Assembly: GCA_030248065.1 (NCBI GenBank)
Contig: JASAMV010007238.1
Coordinates: 1-64,000, forward strand
DNA: 64,000 nt
From: Rhynchonema sp. JSB1_4
Taxonomy: Eukaryota; Nematoda; Chromadorea; Monhysterida; Xyalidae
Reading direction: 5' to 3'
Below the pieces are notes generated by a model. It ran no database searches. It had not been told where the DNA came from and saw nothing but the letters and a program-made list of their open reading frames with translations. The translations under genes were made by a program, and so were the position numbers. Below are positions 32,790-44,464 of the stretch, piece after piece (positions within the stretch are counted from its first letter, which is position 1; each line of letters begins with the position of its first letter).

Positions 32790-33931
32790 CAGTGGTTTTT
32801 TAAAAAAAAAATTTTTTTTTATTAAAAAAAAATTTTTTTTAAAAAAAAAAAATTCGTTCCAAAAGTTAAAAAAAAAATTTTTTTTTATTATTTCAAAATT
32901 CGAAAATTTCTCTATTTTTTTGCTCTAAAAGTGCTATTTTTTGCATAAAAATTGCTACTGTTAACATCACCCGACCCTACCATGGGTGTATTGGGTGCCA
33001 TAATCGTTGTTTTGTGGCATCTAGACATAGTGCACACACTCACATGGCCTCTCATATGATTACACATGTACATGTGACTGGGTGGGCATGATTTATCCAT
33101 GCAACAGACCCGAAAGCAGTGATTCGGTGTGATGTTCACTCTATATTTACACTGTTTGTCACATATTTGCATTGGTCGTGTACCAAGAGGCAATAGTTTC
33201 ACCCAAATTTACCGTCTTGAGTGTCACAAAGCCACACCAAGGCCCCCACCCAGTGTAGTTCCTGGGGGGGGGGGGGGGTCCCCCCCCCCCCTAAGGTACA
33301 CTAACCGCCGCGACCAAGGTACACTAGTACACTAACCGCCGCGCCAGGTACACTACCCGCCTCAATTTTTGCCTAAAATAAGCAATTTTAGTCCTAAATT
33401 GGGCATTTTTAGGCCTAAAATGGTTAATTTTTAGGTCAATGTTGTCATTAGTCGCCAAAATAACCTTTTTATGGAGAATTTTTTCATATAAGGGCAAACA
33501 ATCGGTCAATTTTTCTACCTGATAAATTGACTTTTTCCCGAATTTGGGTCTTCCCCCCCCCCCCCCCCGTCCCCCCCAGCGAGGGACACTAACCGCCGCA
33601 CGGAAAAAAGGGGTAGGTACACTAACCGCCGCGCCGGACCAGGAACTACACTGCCCCCACCCCACGTGGAGGAAGTGTACGGGTGTGTACCTGACTACTG
33701 TTGGTACTCATTGACCATTGTTTAGTATTGTTTTCGTGTCGTGAGTGCTTTATATGCACTTACCACACGTTATGGAAGAAAAATGCCACTATTTTTTGTT
33801 TTAGCGCTCATTTTTTTTCGTTTCTGGCAGTTTTTGGCTGGAATAAAAAAAAATTTTTTTAAATTAAAAAAAAAATTTTTTTTTTAAAAAAAAAAGGGGT
33901 TTGAATAAAAAAATTTTTTTATTAACCACTG
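32790..33931. mobile_element. CAGTGGTTTTTTAA AT-armed element nested inside 32434-34022
   Basis: Ends CAGTGGTTTTTTAA and TTATTAACCACTG, with long A/T arms and target duplication CCCCCAAG (32782-32789 and 33932-33939). The core, around 32930-33110, matches 2480-2762. It is itself split by the element at 33251-33653. Confidence 0.9.
33251..33653. mobile_element. CAGTGTAGTTCCTGG element nested inside 32790-33931
   Basis: Ends CAGTGTAGTTCCTGG and CCAGGAACTACACTG, target duplication CCCCCACC (33243-33250 and 33654-33661). It is the innermost of three nested insertions. Confidence 0.9.
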
Positions 33932-34249
33932 CCCCCAAGATCCCAGGTACACTACCCCCTACCCGCCCCGGATTTTTCCACCTATGTACCCTACCCGCCC
34001 CGCATAAGTAGCCACAGCACTGCTGCACACGTGCGTAACCGAACGAATGTCACGTGATGCAATGCAACTCCAACTTCAGTTTCGCTGCCACGCGACTGGA
34101 AACGGCCAAACAATTCAAATTAGGGGTACCGTGATCGTGGAGCCTCCACGGTGGAGGTAGGTCTTTTGATGACGGGTTCTTGACTGCGGTAGATCCGCAG
34201 GGGAACCCAGCGCTCTCGGCGCTGGCGGCAATACGGTAGGTTCCGGTAC

Positions 34250-34472
34250 CTACATAGTAGTGGCAGGGGGGTTGGGGGGTTACCCCCCTCAGTACTTACC
34301 TACCACAAAGCCCGAGGGGGGTTGAGTACTTATCTCTCACAACTCCAAATCATGCCTTTCACAAGCAATTTTATACCTTTGGGTGACCAAAATCATACCT
34401 CTCACGCTTCCGGTCCCAACCCCGCATCATACTTACCTCCCACCCACACATGGACCTGCCACTACACTGGCT
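34250..34472. mobile_element. Possible TAGTAGTGGCAGG inverted-repeat element
   Basis: AGTAGTGGCAGG followed by GGGGTTGGGGGG at the left and ACCTGCCACTACACTGG at the right form imperfect inverted ends. No target duplication was recognised. Confidence 0.45.
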
Positions 34473-35131
34473 ACCTATGATGGCAATGTTGCAGCTACCG
34501 TATTCAAGAACCCGCCATCAAAAAACCTAGGAACGCTTCACCATCACTCCAAATGCGAACAGTGATTGGCTGGCGTTGCATTTTGGTTGAGAATGAGCTG
34601 AATACGCTGGCAACTTTTCAATTGCATGCAAACAGACAACCCGATTCAGAATCGCGCGCAAATACCAAAGTTCACAACTTGTTGGACGGGACAACGATGT
34701 AGTAACACTACAGTTTCACTCCCACTCTGTCACACAACAGTTGCAACCGGTTTTGGTGTGTGGTTATGTTGTTGTGTGACAACCAGGTGAGCAAGAGCAA
34801 CCGCATGCCTTCCGCATCGAGCAAGCGGCAAAATCCACCTATTGGGACTTGAAAATGCAATAACATGCGTTTGTTGTGCAAGTGCATGAGATTTGGGCGG
34901 GGCCGGTTTGTGCGCGAGACCAAGACAGGAAAACACTCGTCATGCATTGTTGGATGGAACATTACCTCTGTCGTTGTCTGTGTGACGTTGACGTGACGTC
35001 TGACGTGAAAGAATATTTTGCAGTTCCTTCTGCTTTTTTTACCTTTTGTTGCGTTTGTGAAGCTTCACATTCACATTTTTGTTTTTTTTCAGAGTTATCC
35101 AAAAAAATCAGCCGTGATTCATTGTTGGATT
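34473..35131. other. Upstream flank of NECAP, no gene seen
   Basis: No convincing exon. The TTTTTTTTCAGAG at about 35083-35095 could be a 5' untranslated intron or trans-splice acceptor 35-40 bases before the NECAP start codon. Confidence 0.45.
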
Positions 35132-36196
35132 ATGGCCGATTACGAACGTGTGATTCTGGTGAAACCAGAGGTGTTCGTTTATCGCGTTCAGCCGTTGCAA
35201 AGCAGCGACAGGGGACACAGGTTTGTGAATTTTTTTCTGTCATTAGTCCCAGGTTTTGTATTTGTTGATTTGATTTTCACACATCACAAGCATTATACAT
35301 AATTTTTGTCGAAATTACAGAGCTGCTGACTGGAAACTGGATGAACCGGACTGGACAGGAAGATTGCGCGTTGTCGTTAAAGAGAAATTGCTGGAATTGA
35401 GACTAGAGGACAAAGCTTCAGGTAGAATTCGACTGTTGCAAATTTAATAATTTGCCATCGGATGCGCTGCCACGATTTTTTCAGGTCAATTATTTGCAAA
35501 ATGTCCCGTTGACAAATATCCGGGCGTTGCCGTCGAGGCTGTTACCGATTCGAGTCGATATTTCGTGATTCGATTACAAGTTAGCCTTTTTGCCAGTGAA
35601 ATGGGTCAACAAACTATCCATGTGTTTTTATTTGTTAATTTTTAATAATGATATTTTCTTATTATTGTTTTCTTGAGTACTATCTTACTTTCTAGGATGA
35701 CACGGGCAGAAATGCATTCATCGGCATGGGCTTCGCAGATCGAGGCGATTCATTTGATCTCAACGTGGCACTTCAGGATCACTTCAAGTCGGTTAACCTC
35801 AAAATATAATCATTAATCGAAAATAATAAAATGATTCGACGAAAATTATTTGTGTCATATTCCAGACAAATCGGGAAGGACGAAGAATTCGAAAAGCAGG
35901 AAGAAGAAGAAGCGAATCAACCGAAACTTGATTTAGCGTTCAAAGAGGGTGAAACGATCACGATCAGCATTGGGGTGGGTGTTTCTCATATTTATCATCA
36001 ATTGATCCACAATTGTTCTTTATTATTTATAAATAATTGATTCCAGTTTTTGCAGAACAAAGGCGGCGAGCGTTCCAGACCTCGACCAGCCGCAGGAGCC
36101 AATGCTGGCCCTGTGCCCCTGCTTCCCCCACCTCCGGCTGCGGGAACGACCACGCCTCGATCCAGAGGCATACCACCCCCACCGCCAACGAACTAG
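35132..36196 (+). CDS. NECAP, adaptin-ear-binding coat-associated protein
   Basis: Six exons: 35132-35220, 35321-35421, 35485-35579, 35696-35787, 35866-35974 and 36056-36196, all phases compatible, 208 aa, stop TAG at 36194-36196. NECAPs bind AP-2 and AP-1 adaptors at clathrin-coated vesicles in endocytosis. The N-terminal PHear domain is complete: [18 protein letters not shown] at residues 4-21, then [31 protein letters not shown] and [32 protein letters not shown] segment closes the domain. The C-terminal tail is short and Pro-rich, ending PPPPPTN. The WxxF adaptor-ear motif found at the end of vertebrate NECAPs is not present. The start is chosen at MADYERV, matching the family's N-terminus. 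UBE2J2 begins 755 bp downstream on the same strand. Confidence 0.95.
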
Positions 36197-36951
36197 GGGG
36201 CAGCAGTTTCGGTGTCTTCAAATTGTGAACTGTGTCATTAGTTTATGATATCGAAATTCTCAGATCTAGCAATTCACCGCTTGTGACTGAAATGCAATGA
36301 ACATTTTTTCCTTTTTTATGATTTTTTTAATTTATCAGCCGTCGCTTATGTGAATGCGCCATTGTAGCCAGTTTTGAGTTGTGCATATGCATCGTGAGAC
36401 ATTCCAACCAAGCTTAACAGAAAGCGCAATCATTTTGTTTTCAGTAAAATTTACCTAAAACACAATACAAGACGTATCAGATAATTTTTGTGAATGAAGG
36501 GTGTCAAAATATTGTCATTAGTTTACTGTTTGCTTTCTTTTCGGAAGAATTATCATGCTGTGCATAATTACGCTGTGTGTAATGTTTCCAGTGCTCAGAT
36601 TCGTGGTTAACAAATTGTGTCTGCAGTATGTTTCCAGTATTTATCCGTGTTTTTTGTTTGTATCAAACTTACCTTCGTTGTGATGTGGACCTTTCCGTCG
36701 TGACCATAGATAATTTTACCAGGATTTCTTTGGATAAAATAAACATATTTCTGAACTTCTATGCCATGTGATGGATGATGTTTGGTGGTATATATGTACC
36801 AGCAGCGTATTGTGTGTGCGCTGATATATATATTTTTATCTTGCAGTGTGTGTGTGTCCGGAAGTTTTCATTTTCATTAAAAATTAATATAAATTACTGT
36901 CACTTTTCAATTGCAGATTTCTACCGACCCCCTGAACCAGCCCTTCCAGTC
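36197..36951 (+). other. NECAP-UBE2J2 intergenic region
   Basis: No gene. An AATAAA is present near 36737. An ATTGCAG acceptor at about 36915 lies 36 bases before the UBE2J2 start codon and could be a 5' untranslated intron end or a trans-splice site. A (GT)-rich stretch occurs near 36845. Confidence 0.5.
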
Positions 36952-39900
36952 ATGTCGCACAAGTCTGGCGGCGCATCCGTGACAGCGATCACACGATTGA
37001 AGAAGGACTATGTGCGAATCATGAAAGATCCGGTGCCGTTTGTGCTCGCCGCGCCCAGACACGACAACATTCTCGAATGGTTGGTGTTCACAACGTACAT
37101 GCAGTCGTTTTCGGTCGCGAATTGCCAGTTTTGGTCCGGTGTATTTGTTCGAGTCGAAATCTTCCTACCTTCTGGAATCTATCTTTATCTCTCGACTTTA
37201 TCTCTTGTCATTTCCGAAGTGCTGCGAAGTCGAACCTTGAAACGTGTGTTATTTTGGAACAATACGTCCCGGAAACATTGGTGTCGTTAGGGGGGTTATC
37301 CCCTGGTATGGAAATCTGCCGGGGGTATGGGAAATTTTATCACTTTTGGAACAAGCGCCCCTAAGAAATGACTTTGACCCCAAGAAGTACCAAAATTGAC
37401 CATTTTTTTCGTCCAAAAATGTCAAAAATCGCTTGCTGTCGCAAGAAACCTCTGTTTTAAGCACTCTTTAGACCAATTTTTGGCACTTTTAGAAGATTTT
37501 TTTGGGTCATTTTTTCAAAAACCCCGCCCTCGGGTTTGGCAAATTTTTCAGTTTTTAGAGAACCCCCCTGGTATGGGAAATTTTTGATTTTTGGGGGCAT
37601 GTATGGGAAATTTCGCGAAAATTGGGCTGGGTATGGGAAAATTTTGATTTCTCAGCGACGCCACTGCGTGGAAAGATAATAGGACAACAGACGTCAGGTA
37701 GATGGTACCAGTAATGTAGTTGGTCCGAGCAAGAAAGCTACCTAGCTAGCCGGGTACCCCGATTTGGGGGGCATTGGTCCAGAAGTCAAAAACAGGGGTA
37801 TAAAAATTGGTCGAAATTATGCCAAAATCAGCCTTAAAATGCGTGTTTTCGTGCAAATTTGAGCGAATTTGACCATTATGGCCCATAAAATGGTCATTTT
37901 GTCCCTAAAATCAGCACTTTTTTGACTTGACCGGAGCAAGAAAGCTAGCTAGCCAGTTTGGGGGGTATGGGTTTCGAAGCAAGAAAGCTAGCTAGCAGTT
38001 GGGGGGTATTACCCCCCCCCCCATACCCCCCACCACATCACTGGATGGTGCCCGTTTCGACCTGTCCACCCTGGTTTGGGGTTCACCAGGTCATCATCAG
38101 CATGAATACACCAGATGGTCGCACGGACTGTTTATGAACAGACAACAGTTCCGAACAATTTTCACCTGAATCACGTCACCTAAGACAGTAGATTCAGCCC
38201 AGGATTTTGCCTGGGCAGGCACAGGGGCCATGAGCCCTTCAGGCCAAGCAAAGTGGCGCCAACTTTATGCCAATTCACTAAGTATCATTGAAACATCACC
38301 CTTCACATCAGGCGTTACGTTGTGCGTGGCGCGCCGAACACCCCATTTGACGGCGGTGTTTATCACGGCAAGTTGGTGTTCCCGGCTGAATTCCCATTCA
38401 AGCCGCCGTCCATCTACATGCTCACGCCCAATGGAAGGTTTCAGGTTTGAATGTGTTTTTTTTGGTGTTCACCTGCAGATTGTAAGGCTGCGATTAGATA
38501 AATGCGGAGTGGCAAATTTCCGCATTCCGCGTTTATCTGCTCACGTTTGCGGAATTTTGAATTTCTGCAAGTAAATTTATGCTTTTGGTCAAACATCTCA
38601 GTTGCTGTTTGCGTTAACACGCAACATTTGAGGTCAGCACGCTGGAAGTTGTCATCGTCACTCAAGCACGTACCGTTCCGCAAAGGTGAGCAGATAAACG
38701 CGGAGTACGGAATGCAGAAATTTACCATTCCGCATTTATCTGCTCACCAATTTCCGCATTCCGCATTTATCTAATCGCAGCCTTATAGGCTGTCAAACTG
38801 CAAATAAAACCGCGATACTGCTGGTTCGCTTGCTCAATTGCAATCAAATCACGATCCAAATCACGCTCTGTTAACTCGGTCAATAAAAAAACAGGAAAAA
38901 GTCATGTTTTGCGCAGATCAACCAACGTCTGTGTCTGTCGATCAGCGATTTCCACCCGGACACCTGGAATCCGGCCTGGACGGTCAGCACCATTCTCAAT
39001 GGACTGCTCAGTTTCATGGTTCGTTTGCAGTTTCTCTTGAATTGTATTGAAAAAAATTCTGTTTTTGTCTGTATTGTTTCTTGGCGCTGATTGTTTATGC
39101 ACCAATGCTAAGCTTGACTAATTGGTGCAATATCGCAAGCGCCTATAATATTTCAATCATGCGTGTGCTGCGCAAGCAAATTTTCGGATGTATTTCCGCA
39201 AATTTAATCAAATTGCGCGGTTCCTTTCAAATGGTTGAACAAACACGATTTTGTTGTGCAAAATAAATTGCGGGATAATATTGACATTATTTATTGTTTT
39301 TGAACCGAAAACCTAATGTTCAAGAAATATGAGTGTTTTTTTTTTCAGAACGAAAACCAACAGACGTTTGGCAGCATCAACACTTCCGACTACGAGGTAA
39401 TCTGACTGTTTTCTCTTTAATTATATTTATTTTCTCTTAATCCATTCATTCCAGAAACGTGTGTTCGCGGCGCGCAGTCTCGAGTTCAATCTGAAAGACA
39501 AACTATTCGTCGACATGTTCCCTGAACTCGCCAAGGTATCCAACTTGTTTTCTTGAATAAATAGAAACAAAGAGAAAATCATCGTACATTGTAGGAACTT
39601 CGCGCCGAACTCGACAAACGCAACGAAGCGCGTCTGGCGGCCGCGGACGGAACGGATTCGAATGAAACCGACGCCAAATCGGATCAGGCGAAAAGACGGT
39701 GCGTGTTGTCGTAGTGTGTGAAACCTTATGTTCACTTGATTTATCAGGATGGATGGGTGCATCTTGTGACTGCTGTGTACTGTGTTATGGAAACATCGGA
39801 AAACTGGAGTCACCGCGCTGTTGAAGCCACTTGTTAAAAAATCCTAAATTCCGATGTTCTCTCTGTCCTGTTGGTCTCACCGCGCTTCTTGTCTGTCACT

Positions 39901-40872
39901 CTGTGAGCAGCTGGCATTCATCCACCCACCTATCTGGCCAAAGATACATGCAATCCAGCTTGCGTCTCCATATTTTCTCATTACCTTACCTGAATCTCTT
40001 TTCTGCTCTGCACCTATCTATACCTCGGTTTGACTGCACCTTATGTTCGATTTGCTAGTTCCATTCCACTGCCGCTATGTTGTTGTGTTCTGCGCATAGC
40101 ATGGAAAAATTACGTGTTATTTATTTTCGGGAAAACTGTAGTTCGATGATTTTAGATTCTTAGTTGTTGTGGTTGCTGTGTAATGCGGTCTATTGACAAA
40201 ACGGCGGCCGTATTTTGACAGATTTGCATTTGGGAAACGGATTTCTGTCCAGACCGTGTGGTTTTCGCGTATGTTGTATTGTGGATAATGATGATCAGAG
40301 AAGTTCATGAAGATTGTCAAACGTTTTAGCGCGCGCCTGTGACTTAGCACTCAGTTTTGGTGCCTTGCGGGGCTTGCATTGGATTGTACATATACACACA
40401 CCTGGGAATTGGCTTGGATCTTTTTTGTATGTGACTGACAAGGCATGCTTTTTATTTATTTTCACCGTTGCTAACTGGTTTGCTTTTTGTATTTGTACAG
40501 TGCCGTTGGTTCTTTTGGTTTTTCACTTTTGCTTGATGCTTTTCGCATGCACATAACGTTCTTCATTTCCATACTAGTCTGTGTTGTGTACCGTACTTGC
40601 TTACTGTGTTATCGCTGTGCTTGTGCTTCACACAAAATACCAATTTTCGTATTGATGACACAAATGTGAAAATTGGGTGAATAATTTTTTTATTTATTTT
40701 TGTCCCATTTCCATGCCATAGATGTCGGTGTTGCAGGGGCACGGAGCCATTGGGTCTCTTCGACCGTTCGTCGATCACCTACAACCTGCTGATCATATGT
40801 GGCGTGGTCGCGCTGGGCTTTGCTGTCAAATACGTGCTCACGTCAGCTATTGATGCCGATTTTCAGTCATGA
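36952..40872 (+). CDS. ube2j2: Ubiquitin-conjugating enzyme E2 J2 (UBC6-like)
   Basis: Seven exons: 36952-37079, 38312-38444, 38917-39018, 39349-39396, 39455-39535, 39595-39698 and 40737-40872, phases joining, 243 aa. This family sits on the ER membrane and ubiquitinates misfolded proteins in ER-associated degradation. Visible landmarks: [20 protein letters not shown] near the N-terminus, the HxN-like [33 protein letters not shown], then the active-site region [18 protein letters not shown] with the catalytic Cys, and [14 protein letters not shown]. The C-terminal exon encodes a single hydrophobic anchor ([19 protein letters not shown]) followed by a short lumenal tail. Intron 1 carries two mobile elements and intron 2 carries one. 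Length is close to that of human UBE2J2 (259 aa). Confidence 0.95.
37276..37666. mobile_element. CAGTGGTGTCGTTG-family element in UBE2J2 intron 1
   Basis: The body (CCCATACC-type GGTATGGGAAATTT repeats, CTTGCTGTCGCAAGAAA) matches 18440-18838. The ends are CATTGGTGTCGTTAG and CAGCGACGCCACTG. Flanks CCCGGAAA and CGTGGAAA agree at 6 of 8 positions, so this is an older insertion. Confidence 0.8.
37709..38043. mobile_element. CAGTAATGTAGTT element in UBE2J2 intron 1
   Basis: Ends CAGTAATGTAGTTGG and CCACCACATCACTG. Target duplication GATGGTAC/GATGGTGC (7 of 8). The interior has GAGCAAGAAAGCTAGCTAGC repeats. A truncated relative is at 15562. Confidence 0.8.
38477..38786. mobile_element. Foldback element in UBE2J2 intron 2
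   Basis: Terminal repeats AGGCTGCGATTAGATAAATG and CATTTATCTAATCGCAGCCT, flanked by TA. Internal repeats of CCGCATTTATCTGCTCAC and CGCGTTTATCTGCTCAC. No coding potential. Confidence 0.8.
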
Positions 40873-40917
40873 AGCACACTGTTGGGCTAGAACGGTGGTC
40901 TATTTGTTTTTATACTG

Positions 40918-40989
40918 TGTGTGAAACATCAACCAGCTGACTGTGTAACCCATGACCTTGACCACCTGGCTGATGTTTCACACTTGTTT
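40918..40989. repeat. Hairpin with GTGTGAAACATCA arms downstream of UBE2J2
   Basis: GTGTGAAACATCAACCAGCTG is matched by CACCTGGCTGATGTTTCACAC with few mismatches, 45 bases after the stop codon. The same core occurs in the hairpin downstream of TUT at 8664-8719. Confidence 0.7.
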
Positions 40990-41573
40990 TCTTTGGGAGA
41001 CCACCATAGCCGAATTGTGTGAAATGACCCTAGCGTGAATTGTGAACCTGCGTCTTCGACAAGGATCAAACACGAACACACTTGATTTGCTTTGTAATAT
41101 GGAATTGGTTGGAGTCGTTGTCCAAAACGCGCCACTTGTGTTGTTTCACAGCTATGCTGCTGTAAATAGGGTGTATATTTTTCATTTCTCTACTGTTTTT
41201 TGTTATGGATGAGGGACTATTCTTGCTTGTTGTGTGGTCAGAAACTTGAGAGCTTGGGTTCGGTTTTCGTCACCGTGCAAGAAAATGAAAAAAAGCTTGA
41301 CCCAATCGCTCCAAAACTCGCCTTTCCAGCTGTTATGATCTTTTATTGATGCCATTTTCCGCTGTGACTAACGATTTGTAGCGTGCTTTGCGAAAGAAAG
41401 GTTCTCGCTTGACAATGTTATTGCTGGTGTTGAATTGGTGTGTGCAATGGTGTGGAACCACTGGGTTATTGTCAAAACTGAACAAGTATGCTCTGTGCAT
41501 CCACAGTGAAAGCAAGCAAGTAACGGTACCAAAATACGTGCACTTGTGATAAACGATGAACTACGATTACGTT
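40990..41573. other. UBE2J2 3' flank, no gene seen
   Basis: No credible exon or repeat was recognised. This is probably the rest of the 3' untranslated region and intergenic DNA. Confidence 0.45.
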
Positions 41574-42407
41574 AGGGCAGACTTAGGTTGAACACGGAAA
41601 CCGGAACACGGAAATATTTCCGTGTTCCGTGAATATTTTGGAGAATCACGGAACACGGAAATATTTCCGTGTTCCGTGAATGTTTTGGAGAATCACGGAA
41701 CACGGTCCGTGCCACGGAACACGGCAACGATTCAGGCACGCAAGCGATGCTTTTGCAGTGATGATGACAAAAGCCAGCGTGCTGACGTAAAAAAACCCGC
41801 GTGTTGACGCAAACAGCAACAACTATTCACACGGAAATATTTCCGTGTTCCGTGAAAATAAAAAAACACGGAAACCGGAAATATTTCCGTGCCACGGAAA
41901 TATTTCCGTGCACGGAAATCCACGAAACTGGTTTGTATGTGAATTATTTCCGTGTTCCGGTTTCCGTGTTCAACCTAAGTTCGCCTAAGGGCGGACTTAG
42001 GTTGAGCACGGAAACCGGAACACGGAAATATTTCCGTGTTCCGTGAATGTTTTGGAGAATCACGGAACACGGAAATATTTCCGTGTTCCGTGAATGTTTT
42101 GGAGAATCACGGAACACGGAAATATTTCCGTGCCACGGAACACGGCAATGATTCAGGCACGCAAACGATGCTTTTGCAGTGATGATGACAAAAGCCAGCG
42201 TGCTGACGTCAAAAGCCCGCGTGTTGACGCAAACAGCAACAACTATTCACACGGAAATATTTCCGTGTTCCGTGAAAATAAAAAAACACGGAAACCGGAA
42301 ATATTTCCGTGCCACGGAAATATTTCCGTGCACGGAAATCCACAAAACTGGTTTGTATGTAAATTATTTCCGTGTTCCGGTTTCCGTGTTCAACCTAAGT
42401 TCGTCCT
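41574..42407. mobile_element. Two tandem foldback elements with CACGGAAATATTTCCGTG palindromes
   Basis: Units 41574-41988 and about 41989-42407 are nearly identical. Each starts GGACTTAGGTTGA..CACGGAAACCGGAACACG (first unit with GCAGACTT) and ends with the inverse, CGTGTTCCGGTTTCCGTG..TTCAACCTAAGTTCG. Inside are repeated ACACGGAAATATTTCCGTG palindromes around a unique core (GATGCTTTTGCAGTGATGAT). Tandem arrangement suggests local duplication. Flanking TA/TTA bases fit a short target duplication. Confidence 0.85.
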
Positions 42408-42810
42408 TAATGATGAATGAACAAGATTGTCATCGCATAAACATTTTTTTGGAAAACTACTCCTGGCGTGGTCTGATCTTGTTTCGTTATTTTTTTGGTG
42501 AAAAATGCTGATCGAACCATTCCGCGAGTGTTTCGTGTTCTTTATTGCCGCTATACTGGTGTGAAATGAACGGAAAATTCTATATATGTGATTATTCTGG
42601 ATTCAATTCAATAAAATATGAGCAATGGTCACTGTCGGTGTGAAATTGTTTGCCTGATGGGAACGGTATTCTCACCGATTGCAACAATTATTTTGCGAAA
42701 CACATCGTCGTTCATACCATCTGCCTGTCTTTATCAGCTTTTTGCCTCGATCGCATGTGATTATGTGCGAAAAAATTAGCCAGCTTTATTTTCAGACGTT
42801 TCGGTTCATC
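42408..42810. other. Upstream flank of F-box-like gene A
   Basis: No gene. TTCAATAAAATATGAGC at about 42607 could be a polyadenylation signal for a plus-strand transcript ending here. TTATTTTCAGACG at about 42787 is a possible leader acceptor about 20 bases before the gene A start codon. Confidence 0.45.
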
Positions 42811-44464
42811 ATGGGTCAAAAACAAACTAGTCAACAAAGCAAATTTACGGCTGCTTCCGATTTCGGTTCACGGTTCGAGCCCAGGGTGGGTCTTTGTAAT
42901 TTACTTTATTCATTTGATGTCTCACTATTTTCGCAAAACTCATCTCATTTATGGTCGTGTGAAATTCCTTTTCCAGAACGCCACGCAGCCCGTCTGTATT
43001 TCAATGCTGCCTGGTAATCTGCTTGCAGAGCTGGTGTTATCGGACTGTGTTCGGTGCGCGGATGATCAAACGAACATCATGTTGGTCTGCAAGGAGTTCC
43101 ACAGGTAAAATAAAGCGAGGTGCTTTCTCGAAAAAAACTTGCGTTGTTTGAAAAAAAACTTTGTACCGTAGTCACAGACCACGAGTTGAGAACTTCAGCA
43201 GAACAAACATCAAAGCATCGCTTGAGTGCGCGTTGGAGAATCGCACAATGATCATGCTTTGACTGGTCGTTGTTATAATAAATCGTTGTTATCGTGCCCA
43301 TTCGTCAGCTAAGGATGTATGTATACGTCGTAATTCATATTCGGTTGAGAGTTGGTGCGTCAATTGTGATAGATGGGTTCAGTTTCACACAAAAAAATCT
43401 CCACCAGATCAAAATTACGATCATGTGATACAACACGTTTCACCGAATCATTTTCTTTTCGCCGTTTTTTGTGCAGACAAATGCATCTACATTGTGTCTG
43501 GCGGCACATCAAAGTGCTGGAAATGCACATGTGCGGGCCGCTGCTGCGATTTCGCCGTCTCAACGCAACTGACCAGGTCGAGATGTCGATGATCCACGTC
43601 CACGCAAGACCCTATGGAATTTTGGACAAAATACGTCATCGTCGCGGGAACACCAAGTTGCAGCCGTACACGGTCGACCAGATAGGCACTGCTCTGCGTC
43701 GATTGTCGTTATGCAGCCAGGTGAGGCGTTTTTTTTCGATTTTTCTGGATACGTGCACAAGATCAGGTGGCTGGGTAGCGGGTTGAACATCAAGTTTGGA
43801 AAGTGCGCCGCAGATTTTGTTTTCAGATACACACGTTAGTGATTGACTCGCTACAATGCTTTCATTATTGTGGTGGTCCAAACGAACAACAGCCCTTTGT
43901 CGTGCTGAATTGGTTTGACAGCGTTCCTTTGCCGCGCCTCAGACATCTACGCATTATTGATGGTCGGTGTATTCAAATGCTGTTGTTTTATTTTCATATT
44001 TTTTTATTTTGCATTTTGTGGTTTTGCACCTCCAGTGCCAGGTATTAAGTGCAAACGCCCACAGACAATGTGGCAAGTGCTGTTAAACAATAAAATTTTC
44101 TGGCGCGTAGCCAGCCGTCCAAATCGTGGTTGTTCAGGTAAGAACGTTCAAGTGATTAGCGCCCATATTGTATACGCATGTATTTTTATATAATCGCATA
44201 TGTTTGTAATTTTTCACTGCTTCGAGCCATATACGGAATACGAAGTTCACAGCTTCACAGTTCTCCAAGCCTGTCAAAACTAGTAGTATCACTGACTGTT
44301 TCAACACACCTGGTGTAACAGAATCTGTCCGAGTTTGACACCGCCTCAAATACAAAATTTCCGTTCAAAAATTTCAGGTGCAGCGCAATACCCGGTTTAC
44401 AGTCTGCGCAAGCTGCTGACTGCCACCGAATCGCAAGTCAATACCATCGACCTGGAGCTGAGAA

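Larger units (their letters stand above)
32434..34022. mobile_element. CAGTGCTGTGGCT element (outermost of three nested)
   Basis: Terminal repeats CAGTGCTGTGGCT and AGCCACAGCACTG are perfect 13-bp inverses. The target duplication CTGCACAC occurs at 32426-32433 and 34023-34030. A shorter relative at 44465-44912 lacks the insertion present here at 32790-33931, giving the empty-site sequence CCCCCAAGATCCC. The core has CCCTACCCGCCCCG repeats and AAAATGCCCATTTTTCGG. The 8-bp duplication and CAG-type end suggest the hAT superfamily. Confidence 0.9.

Noticed and set aside
32348..32928. Overlapping Pro-rich frames in the CAGTGCTGTGGCT element
   Set aside because: Generated by CCCTACCCGCCCCG repeats in a non-autonomous element.
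35018..35131. Upstream extension of NECAP with a hydrophobic N-terminus
   Set aside because: The family begins at the MADYE-type start, and the upstream codons read through a polypyrimidine tract and TTTTCAG acceptor-like sequence.
41574..42407. Regularly spaced palindromes that superficially resemble a CRISPR array
   Set aside because: The sequence is eukaryotic, the spacing is irregular, the two units are identical including the spacers, and terminal inverted repeats define a transposon-like unit.
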